Below are positions 8,550-14,022 of a stretch of 14,022 nt of DNA, piece by piece. The first letter of the stretch is position 1; the number at the start of each line of letters is the position of its first letter. The notes under the pieces are model-generated. The model made no database searches and was not told the origin of the DNA. It was given only the letters and a program-made list of their open reading frames with translations. A program made the position numbers and the translations under genes. The DNA is from Archaeoglobaceae archaeon (GTDB lineage: Archaea > Halobacteriota > Archaeoglobi > Archaeoglobales > JdFR-42): assembly GCA_015523685.1 (NCBI GenBank), contig WAJW01000044.1:1-14022 (forward strand), in the 5' to 3' direction.

Positions 8550-8559
8550 TATTTAAGAC
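8550..8559 (-). promoter_or_regulatory. Candidate TATA box for the FAD/MaoC/dehydrogenase operon
   Basis: On the minus strand CTTAAATAAT lies about 40 nt upstream of the GTG start at 8513. That would place transcription start near 8527 and leave a short leader holding the GGGTGA ribosome site. The rest of the 253-base gap (8514-8766) is AT-rich with no gene and no clear hairpin. Confidence 0.4.
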
Positions 8560-8766
8560 TTTTGATTTTTCTATGGCAATTTATTACAGTTCTGTCCATT
8601 AGGTAAATGGAATATTACTGATTAAATCTTTTTAGGAGAACATTTCAATAAAACTCTACTGCTTTATTAAATTACCCAGTACTTTTGCACCAAATGTGTT
8701 GCTAGTACATCCAATCTGTCATGTTCTGCAATAGATAATCCGATTTTTGCTGTTAATAGAGTTTTC

Positions 8767-10569
8767 TCATATCAACCTATCTATACCGAGTTCTCTCAAC
8801 TTATCCTCAGGAACAACTCCATCCTTCCATCCCCTTATCCTGTAATATTCCTCTTTCATTATTTCGAGGTTGCAAACCCTGCCATCTGAAGGTTTTTTAA
8901 GAAATCTCCCGGGCAGAACATCGTCACTTCCATCAAATCCGGCCACATTATTATAATGCCTCTCGAGATTGTATATTCTCTCTCCTATCTTCAAAAACTC
9001 CTCTTCACCGAGCTCAAGTCCAGTCATGGCGTTGTAGCCAGACAGATACATTCCCACATCAAGAGGAGCATAGGAGCCCATCTTGCACACATCAAGACTG
9101 TCAATCAGAGCGTAAAAGTCCTGAAGAAATGCTATGAGCTTTCCTTTCCCGCTTTCCTCAAGTGGATCGGTCTTCTCAGGATACCCCATGAGCTCACTTG
9201 CTCCACTCCATGCCCTCAGATGGCATGCTCCTCTGTTTGATGTTGCATAAGCAAGACCCATACCTTTCATTCCCCTTGGATCGTACGCAGGCATTCCCAT
9301 TCCCTTGACCTGATTGGCAATTTCCGGATCACCAAAAACCTCAGCGGATTCAGCACAGCCCTCTGCAAGAACATCTCCCATACCTTTCCTCATGGCAGTG
9401 TTCATCACCAGTTCAATCATTTTGTCTGCATCTCCCCATTCTATCTTCTCCCCGATCAGACCTTTCTCCGACGCTTCCATGGCAACGCTCATGCAATTTC
9501 CCATCTCAATCGTATCCATTCCGTATTCATTGCAGAGAGAGTTGATCCTGGCGATTGGTTTCAGGTCAAACAAACCACAGTTTGCCCCTATGCTCCATAT
9601 GGTCTCATACTCAAGGCTTTCACCTTCTGTGGCATATTTTCCGGTCACCCTGTACACTCGCTTGCATCTGACCGGACATGCATAGCATGTTGATGTGTCG
9701 GCCAGAATGGTATCTCTGAGGACCTTACCGCTTATTTTTTCTGCGTTTTCATCATGAGTTTCCCTTGCATTTCTGACGGGAAACGCTCCAATTGCATTTA
9801 TGAATGTGACATTTGCCGAGGTGCCATAGACACTCAGACTTCCCTTTCCCGGGGAGGTTATTCTGCTCTCCCTTATCCGGTCCATCACCGCTTTTACAGC
9901 CCTTTCAAACAACTCCCCATCTGCAGGTTCTGGAGCATTTCCGGAAGATGATTTTATAACCATTGCCTTCAATCTTTTGTAACCAGCAATACAACCCGCT
10001 CCTCCTCTTCCTGCAACTCGATAGTTGTCACTCACAATGCACGCAAATTTAACCAGATTCTCTCCGGCTGGACCTATGGCAATAACACTTACACCTTTTC
10101 CCCCGTACTTTTCTTTCAGTGCCCTTGATGTCTCACTCACCGTTTTGCCCCAGAGTGAAGAAGCTGATTTTATCTCAATCTTCCCATCCTCAACATACAG
10201 ATACACGGGGCTTTCGCTCCTACCTTCAATAATCAACCCATCGAGCCCGGCCCATTTCAATCTGGGGCCAGTCCATCCACCCTGATGGGAGTCAAAAATC
10301 GTGCCTGTAAGAGGTGATTTTCCGGATATGCAAAGTCTGTTGCTCATTGGCATTCTGGATCCATTCAGAGGACCTGTCATAAAACAGAGGACGTTATCAG
10401 GGGACAAGGGATCAATTTTCGGGCTTTTGTCTGCGACAAATCTCGCCCCGAGGCCTCTCCCCCCGATGTACTTCAGGACGTCATTTTCATCCAGTTCCTC
10501 ATAACTCACCTTACGTTCATCAAGATCAACCCTTCCAATTCTGTTATGATATCCATTCGGAATCGACAC
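8767..10569 (-). CDS. aor: Aldehyde:ferredoxin oxidoreductase, tungsten-dependent (AOR-2)
   Basis: Full-length (600 residues) tungsten enzyme oxidising an aldehyde to its acid with ferredoxin as acceptor. [4Fe-4S] ligands are C295, C298, C302 (CYACPVRC) and C495 (SLDVCKMGSY). The pterin-binding loop is AGRGGAGCIAGYKRLKAM (186-203), with the canonical GRGG that AOR-1 lacks. TGPLNGSRMP is at 65-74, EYETIW at 320-325 and PAYDPRGMKGMGLAYATS at 427-444. The start is GTG, chosen because AAGGTGAT sits just upstream; the overlapping ATG is out of frame. It is transcribed divergently from the CoA ligase, so acid formed here could be activated by that ligase (inference). It precedes the FAD operon on the same strand but is separated from it by 253 bases. 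Substrate class is unknown; an aromatic or branched aldehyde is possible. Confidence 0.95.
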   Translation of the reverse strand: MSIPNGYHNRIGRVDLDERKVSYEELDENDVLKYIGGRGLGARFVADKSPKIDPLSPDNVLCFMTGPLNGSRMPMSNRLCISGKSPLTGTIFDSHQGGWTGPRLKWAGLDGLIIEGRSESPVYLYVEDGKIEIKSASSLWGKTVSETSRALKEKYGGKGVSVIAIGPAGENLVKFACIVSDNYRVAGRGGAGCIAGYKRLKAMVIKSSSGNAPEPADGELFERAVKAVMDRIRESRITSPGKGSLSVYGTSANVTFINAIGAFPVRNARETHDENAEKISGKVLRDTILADTSTCYACPVRCKRVYRVTGKYATEGESLEYETIWSIGANCGLFDLKPIARINSLCNEYGMDTIEMGNCMSVAMEASEKGLIGEKIEWGDADKMIELVMNTAMRKGMGDVLAEGCAESAEVFGDPEIANQVKGMGMPAYDPRGMKGMGLAYATSNRGACHLRAWSGASELMGYPEKTDPLEESGKGKLIAFLQDFYALIDSLDVCKMGSYAPLDVGMYLSGYNAMTGLELGEEEFLKIGERIYNLERHYNNVAGFDGSDDVLPGRFLKKPSDGRVCNLEIMKEEYYRIRGWKDGVVPEDKLRELGIDRLI

Positions 10570-10599
10570 ATTATCACCTTTTTGGATGAAAGAAATTAA

Positions 10600-10613
10600 T
10601 AAATATTAATAAA
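10600..10613 (-). promoter_or_regulatory. Candidate TATA region for AOR-2
   Basis: The minus strand reads TTTATTAATATTTA about 31-44 nt upstream of the GTG start, in a region of almost pure A/T between the divergent genes. This would give a short leader carrying the AAGGTGAT ribosome site. The exact box is uncertain because several overlapping TATA-like words exist. Confidence 0.35.
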
Positions 10614-10641
10614 ATTTTTGAGTTACAAGAACATAGAAAAA

Positions 10642-10650
10642 ATTATAAAT
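10642..10650 (+). promoter_or_regulatory. TATA box of the CoA ligase gene, leaderless transcript likely
   Basis: ATTATAAAT, preceded by the A-rich word GAAAA fitting a BRE, is centred about 26 nt before the ATG at 10672. That is the archaeal TATA-to-start-site distance, so transcription should begin at or next to the start codon. No ribosome binding site precedes that ATG, which agrees with a leaderless message. Confidence 0.55.
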
Positions 10651-10671
10651 TGTTACAGTTATCCGATTTTT

Positions 10672-12027
10672 ATGTCTCGGAACTGGAACAGGTTTTCTGA
10701 AACACTGCCAAGAAACAGAATAGAGGAACTTCAACTAAAAAGATTGCGAAGACTGATTAAATTTGCCATGGAGCGGTCAAGATACTATCACGATCTATAC
10801 AAAAAGGCAGGAATAAGGGCAGAAGATATTAAGACCTGGGATGATTTCTATGAAAGAATCCCATACACTGATAAGCGTGGAGAGAATGCCATGGAACCCT
10901 ACCAGCAGAGAGAAACAGGACCATTCGGAGATCTCATTGCACTTTCAACAGAGAACTGTCTTTACAGATTTCAGACCTCAGGAACAACTGGGGTTCCATT
11001 CCAGATAGGACTGTCCTACTTTGATACCCTTCAGTATGGAGAGGGATGGACATACGGTCTGTGGAGATGTGGCATGAACCCCGGAGATCTCTTCTACTTT
11101 GCCTTCCCATTTGGAACCTTTATCGGATTCTGGAGCTGTTACTGGGGTGTGCGATTGCTCGGAGGAACCATCAGAAGTGGAGGAGGATTGAGCACCGAGC
11201 AGAGAATTAAGGAAATACTCCAGCTCAAGCCTGATGCAGTTGTCCTGACTCCAACATACGCCATCTACATGGGTGAAAAGGCCCTTGAGATGGGTGTTGA
11301 TCTCAGAGAAGCTGGAGTTAAGCTCACTGTTCATGCTGGAGAACCGGGAGCTAATGTTCCATCCACAAGAAAGAAAATAGAGGAACTGTGGGGGGCAACT
11401 CCATGGGAGCTCTATGGAATAGGCGAGGTGAATGCCATGTGCCCCGAAATGGATCTGAACAGCGGAGGTGTGCATGTTTGCGAACCCCACACATTCACAT
11501 TTGTTGCAGATCCGGAAACCGGGGAGGCTCTGGCAGGCCCGGGCCTGGAATCTGAGGATGGTGTAAAGGGGGAGCACGTTATAGTCAGCTTTGCCCAGAG
11601 CATTCAGCCGATGATAAAATACAGATCTCACGACATTGTGGAATATTACAGAGAGGCGCCACACGAAACGGACTGCACCTGGACATTTCTTAAGGGAGGT
11701 GTGCTGGGGAGAACGGACCATATGATAATTGTTAAGGGAGTTAATGTGTACTTAACAGCACTCGAGAATGTTGCAACGGCAGTGGAAGGTGCCACCCCCT
11801 ATTATGAGGTTCACGTTTACAGAGAGAAGGGTTCGGACAGATTACTTCTCAAAATAGAGGCCGGGGAGGGTCTCAAAAAGGAGGATTATCCAGATCTTGA
11901 AAACAGAATAAAAACAGCAGTGAGGGATGCACTCAAGATCGGAATAGATGTGGAAGTCGTTAATCCCGGAACCTTACCCAGGTATGAGCAGAAATCGAAA
12001 AAATTCTTTGATCACAGGAAGAAGTGA
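10672..12027 (+). CDS. Phenylacetate-CoA ligase-like acyl/aryl-CoA ligase (adenylate-forming)
   Basis: Activates a carboxylic acid to its CoA thioester via an acyl-adenylate. With the ATG at 10672 the protein has 451 residues, the usual PaaK length. The N-terminus carries the family pattern of RIEELQLKRLRRLIKFAMER (15-34) followed by SRYYHDLYKKAG. The P-loop-like TSGTTGVP is at 102-109, YGIGE (248-252) is the adenine-binding motif, GRTDHMIIVKGVNVY (346-360) is the hinge region, and K441 near the end (LPRYEQK) sits where the catalytic lysine is expected. A TTG at 10618 in the same frame would add 18 residues but lies upstream of the TATA box, so I reject it. It is divergent from AOR-2 and heads a unit with two small genes. 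Phenylacetate itself is not proven; benzoate-like, indole- or other aryl acids are equally possible. Confidence 0.9.
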   Translation: MSRNWNRFSETLPRNRIEELQLKRLRRLIKFAMERSRYYHDLYKKAGIRAEDIKTWDDFYERIPYTDKRGENAMEPYQQRETGPFGDLIALSTENCLYRFQTSGTTGVPFQIGLSYFDTLQYGEGWTYGLWRCGMNPGDLFYFAFPFGTFIGFWSCYWGVRLLGGTIRSGGGLSTEQRIKEILQLKPDAVVLTPTYAIYMGEKALEMGVDLREAGVKLTVHAGEPGANVPSTRKKIEELWGATPWELYGIGEVNAMCPEMDLNSGGVHVCEPHTFTFVADPETGEALAGPGLESEDGVKGEHVIVSFAQSIQPMIKYRSHDIVEYYREAPHETDCTWTFLKGGVLGRTDHMIIVKGVNVYLTALENVATAVEGATPYYEVHVYREKGSDRLLLKIEAGEGLKKEDYPDLENRIKTAVRDALKIGIDVEVVNPGTLPRYEQKSKKFFDHRKK

Positions 12028-12038
12028 GAGGTGATGAT

Positions 12039-12224
12039 ATGGAAGAGATCACAGCAAAAATCAAAAAAATAAGGAGTGAACTCATGGATATTATGGGAAA
12101 AGCCGAAGACCCGGCCACGAAAAGGTATCTGAGCCTTGCTGACATGTACCTTCACCTCATACTGTGGAACTACTGGGAGGAGGAAGAATCCGTTCCCGAA
12201 ATCATGTATGAGGAATACCTGTAA
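12039..12224 (+). CDS. Small acidic helical protein of unknown function
   Basis: This 61-residue gene begins 11 bases after the ligase stop. GAGGTGAT, formed partly by the bases around that stop, lies directly before the ATG at 12039, so translation is coupled. A GTG at 12024 in the same frame would overlap the ligase but has no ribosome site of its own. The protein is rich in Lys and Glu, with a helical first half (KIKKIRSEL) and a second half YLSLADMYLHLILWNYWEEE followed by a short acidic tail ending MYEEYL. It has no cysteines and no obvious membrane span. I do not recognise the family. Its position suggests a subunit or partner of the ligase, or of a nearby enzyme; this is inference. Confidence 0.75.
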   Translation: MEEITAKIKKIRSELMDIMGKAEDPATKRYLSLADMYLHLILWNYWEEEESVPEIMYEEYL

Positions 12225-12244
12225 AAAGGGAGAGATGATATACA

Positions 12245-12529
12245 ATGAAGCTGTGGTCAAAGGGACTTGGCAGAAGGGTTGTGGAGATAGACTCAACCAT
12301 GCTGAAGGTGATTTCAGATGAAGAGGCCATTGAAAAGATGCCTGAATCAGCCCTGAAAGAAGTCAGAAACTCTTCTGAACTCTCAAAAGTTGCCTTCATT
12401 TCTGGAGGAAAAATCCAGCCTGTAGGATGGGACTTTGTTATAATGATGGATGGAAAAGATATCGTAAACTTTCTGAGGCTTGGTATGGCTATAATTTTAA
12501 GGAGGTTGAAAAAGAAATTCTATAGGTAA
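12245..12529 (+). CDS. Small protein of unknown function, third gene of the ligase unit
   Basis: A 94-residue protein starting 20 bases after the small acidic gene, with GGGAGAGATG about 10 nt before the ATG. No family is recognised. It starts with MKLWSKGLGRR, has a mixed strand/helix middle with ISGGKIQPVGWDFVIMMDGK (53-72), and ends with a hydrophobic helix-like stretch (FLRLGMAIIL) and a strongly basic tail (RRLKKKFYR). The Gly- and Trp-rich centre looks like a small alpha/beta domain; the amphipathic basic end could contact membrane or nucleic acid. No cysteine is present. The close, same-strand spacing to the ligase and the T-rich stretch just after it suggest that it is the last gene of the unit. 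Confidence 0.75.
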   Translation: MKLWSKGLGRRVVEIDSTMLKVISDEEAIEKMPESALKEVRNSSELSKVAFISGGKIQPVGWDFVIMMDGKDIVNFLRLGMAIILRRLKKKFYR

Positions 12530-12535
12530 ATCAAA

Positions 12536-12553
12536 ATATTTTTATTTTTCTTG
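12536..12553 (+). terminator. Oligo-T terminator after the ligase unit
   Basis: ATATTTTTATTTTTCTT follows the last gene of the unit by a few bases and needs no hairpin, as is usual for archaeal termination. It lies in the short gap between convergent genes. Confidence 0.45.
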
Positions 12554-12562
12554 GATTTTGCA

Positions 12563-13159
12563 TCAATATTGTCTTTCTTTGATCTCTATCTCACAGAAAT
12601 CGTCTCCTAATCCAGGGCATTTTTTTTCAATTCCTTCCATTGGCTTTTGAAGTAAGACCTCCATACCACCTGCCCATTTTCCAGTTTCAAAATAACAAAT
12701 AGGCATATTTACTATTGGAACTCCGAAACAATCGGAACATTCGTATAACCTAATATTAACAGATTTGATATTTCCATTAAATTCATTTATTTCTATGAGC
12801 TCTGGAATTTGCAACCCCAACTTTTTAGAGACCATTCCCCCATATTCGACAAACTCTTCTACATTTCTTATGTTAAAATTCTTGATCATAACTTCTCCTG
12901 CTGCTCTACCCCAGCATAATCCTGCCTGATACAGAGCAACTTCCATACCTGGAGTTAGCAAAAGAGTAGGAATTAGTTTGGCCTGTAGAGAATGGATGGA
13001 CACAAACTGACCAAGAGTTGGTCTACCATACTCTCCAAGAATTTTTTCCTCCGATTGAAGTTTTGAGACCATGTTTTCAAATCGTTCTGCAATTTTATTA
13101 ACAAGTATCTGATCCAGATCACTACAGCTATAAACATCTGCTCTTTTCCAGAGTGGCAT
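12563..13159 (-). CDS. Stand-alone V4R (4-vinyl reductase) domain protein
   Basis: A 198-residue protein whose C-terminal half is a V4R domain, a small-molecule-binding fold found in bacteriochlorophyll 4-vinyl reductase (BchJ), in aromatic-sensing regulators such as DmpR, PoxR and XylR, and in many free-standing archaeal proteins. Diagnostic parts are CYFETGKWAGGMEVLL (155-170) followed by KKCPGLGDDFCEIEI (179-193). C155, C181 and C189 correspond to the expected zinc-binding cysteines, and an extra C141-x2-C144 pair lies just before. AGLCWGRAAGE (79-89) begins the domain. The N-terminal 60 residues are helical and form no DNA-binding motif that I can see. A likely role is binding an aromatic or hydrophobic ligand, as a sensor or carrier. 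Its ribosome site is weak (GGTG), and the 112-base upstream gap holds an inverted repeat. It converges with the ligase unit. Confidence 0.88.
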   Translation of the reverse strand: MPLWKRADVYSCSDLDQILVNKIAERFENMVSKLQSEEKILGEYGRPTLGQFVSIHSLQAKLIPTLLLTPGMEVALYQAGLCWGRAAGEVMIKNFNIRNVEEFVEYGGMVSKKLGLQIPELIEINEFNGNIKSVNIRLYECSDCFGVPIVNMPICYFETGKWAGGMEVLLQKPMEGIEKKCPGLGDDFCEIEIKERQY

Positions 13160-13179
13160 TATAACACCATATTATTTGT

Positions 13180-13260
13180 ATGATTGCATCTCATATTACA
13201 TTTTTGGTGTGTTTCCAATCTGATCTCGATTAGACTTTCTTTCAAAAAATATGCAATCAT
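13180..13260. repeat. Perfect 10-bp inverted repeat upstream of the V4R gene
   Basis: ATGATTGCAT at 13180-13189 is repeated in inverted form as ATGCAATCAT at 13251-13260, with 61 bases between the arms. The arms lie about 21-30 and 92-101 bases upstream of the V4R start, inside an AT-rich gap. Two identical sites this far apart are more like paired protein-binding sites than a hairpin. No function is shown. Confidence 0.5.
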
Positions 13261-13271
13261 TTAGTATTAAT

Positions 13272-13826
13272 CTATCTGGATTTGGATTCGGAAGACAACC
13301 ACCAGACAGGTATTATTTCTATTTTACACTTTGTTCCGGGATTAATCTCGATTGCCTCACACCTGTACTGTTCGGCAACTTTTTCACCCATTGTCAGTTC
13401 CATGGATACAAGGAATGGTATTGTTCTTGAACATATGGGGGTTGACCCCTCATCAAGAAGATCCTGACACGCCTTCTGGTACACACACCATCCTGTGATG
13501 GATATCGATATTTTTTCTCCATTCCTCTCGAGCTGACACTGGTCTTTCTTCAATAAACCTTTTTTATCTGATATTTCAAGGTATTTCCCAATGGCTTCAT
13601 AAGGATCATTGACTTTCTCAAGATTCAGTTTAAGAGTATCTTTAATCCAGTGAGTTACGCCTATTTTCTCCGTTTTCCTCAGTATTTTTTCACCATCTTC
13701 CATTGCAACTTTCTGGACCCCATACACCCAATCATTTAACACCTGATAAATATGCTCATACAATTCCCTCAATCTATTATATTCAGTCTCGTAACCAGAG
13801 ATGGCTTCTTTAACTTCTTCACTCAT
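13272..13826 (-). CDS. Cysteine-rich protein of unknown function
   Basis: A 184-residue soluble protein. The first 60 residues look like a long helix or helical hairpin (YNRLRELYEHIYQVLNDWVYG). Cysteines lie at C97, C114, C120, C132, C156 and C167. The C-terminal segment WCVYQKACQDLLDEGS (113-128), then CSRTIPFLVSMELTMGE (132-148) and later TKCKIEI, has the rhythm of a small ligand-binding domain. It faintly resembles V4R-like proteins and the L-2-amino-thiazoline-4-carboxylic acid hydrolase-like group. Neither assignment is firm. The start is supported by GGGAG 6 nt upstream. Its ATG overlaps the TGA of the CBS gene (ATGA), so the two are translationally coupled. The V4R gene follows on the same strand after 112 bases. 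Confidence 0.75.
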   Translation of the reverse strand: MSEEVKEAISGYETEYNRLRELYEHIYQVLNDWVYGVQKVAMEDGEKILRKTEKIGVTHWIKDTLKLNLEKVNDPYEAIGKYLEISDKKGLLKKDQCQLERNGEKISISITGWCVYQKACQDLLDEGSTPICSRTIPFLVSMELTMGEKVAEQYRCEAIEINPGTKCKIEIIPVWWLSSESKSR

Positions 13827-14022
13827 ATTTCTCCCTCATCTAGAAAATCTTTTAATATTTTTTGTCTGGTAATAATCCCCATTGGCTTATAATTATCGAT
13901 AACAAGAAGAGCTTCAACTTCATTTTCAGCCATTCTGTACAAAGCCTCTACGATACTTTCGTCAGCATCAATTATAATTATTCCATCCAGCTCCAAATCC
14001 CTTACTTTTTTATTCTTACCCA
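13823..14022 (-). CDS. CBS-domain protein, cut by the right window edge
   Basis: The visible 66 residues read GKNKKVRDLELDG, then strand IIIIDAD, helix ESIVEALYRMAENEV, strand ALLVIDNYKPMGIITRQKIL and a short tail FLDEGEI. This is one CBS motif with the usual V-D-x-G-x-x-T pattern as VIDNYKPMGIIT. CBS domains bind adenosine nucleotides or related ligands, normally as pairs. The base triplet at the edge is ?TG, so an ATG, GTG or TTG start could lie exactly one base beyond the window, giving a single-CBS 67-residue protein. If not, this is the second CBS domain of a longer protein. Its TGA overlaps the ATG of the cysteine-rich gene, implying a shared message. A regulatory role is inferred from the family. 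Confidence 0.8.
   Translation of the reverse strand, partial: GKNKKVRDLELDGIIIIDADESIVEALYRMAENEVEALLVIDNYKPMGIITRQKILKDFLDEGEI

Noticed and set aside
10618..10671. TTG-started N-terminal extension of the ligase
   Set aside because: It contains the TATA box, has no ribosome site, and family members begin near the ATG at 10672.
10978..11721. 247-codon minus-strand open frame opposite the ligase
   Set aside because: It is antisense to the conserved PaaK-like motifs and its translation has no recognisable domain.
497..12027. AOR-like proteins as BamB of a class II benzoyl-CoA reductase
   Set aside because: Both proteins are ordinary AOR length, and none of the other Bam subunits is present in the window.
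1..14022. CRISPR array, rRNA or intact insertion sequence
   Set aside because: No regularly spaced repeats, no conserved RNA gene sequence and no complete transposase were seen on either strand.

Overview
The window looks archaeal and most resembles the Archaeoglobales (Archaeoglobus, Geoglobus or Ferroglobus type). This is inferred from three things: tungsten aldehyde:ferredoxin oxidoreductases, GGTGAT-type ribosome binding sites, and AT-rich TATA boxes placed for short-leader or leaderless transcripts. Species cannot be settled from the sequence alone. It contains ten complete protein genes, one gene cut at each edge, and about 1.3 kb of decayed DNA.

Left part (1-2347, + strand): an unrecognised protein running in from the left edge, then a complete aldehyde:ferredoxin oxidoreductase (AOR-1). 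From 2348 to 3725 no gene is intact. That stretch holds a zinc-ribbon-like open frame without a start codon, a multiply frameshifted IS4-like transposase remnant and a second probable transposase scrap. It separates the left genes from the central cluster.

Central part (3726-12529): a minus-strand operon, read from 8513 down to 3726, encodes two COG1233-type FAD oxidoreductases (phytoene-desaturase fold), a MaoC/hot-dog protein lacking the usual catalytic residues, and a zinc alcohol dehydrogenase. The spacings are 1 nt, 15 nt and a 4-nt overlap. Upstream of it on the same strand is a second AOR (AOR-2). AOR-2 is divergent from a PaaK-like CoA ligase, which is followed by two small unrecognised genes. 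Together these suggest a chain from alcohol to aldehyde (zinc dehydrogenase), aldehyde to acid (AOR, ferredoxin-linked), and acid to acyl-CoA (ligase), with the FAD enzymes and the MaoC-like protein acting on a related cyclic, aromatic or isoprenoid substrate. That pathway is inference and its substrate is unknown.

Right part (12563-14022, - strand): a stand-alone V4R (4-vinyl reductase/small-molecule-binding) protein, a cysteine-rich 184-residue protein of unknown function, and a CBS-domain protein cut by the right edge. V4R domains bind aromatic effectors in regulators such as DmpR and PoxR, so this block may sense the substrate or product of the central cluster. A perfect 10-bp inverted repeat lies upstream of the V4R gene.
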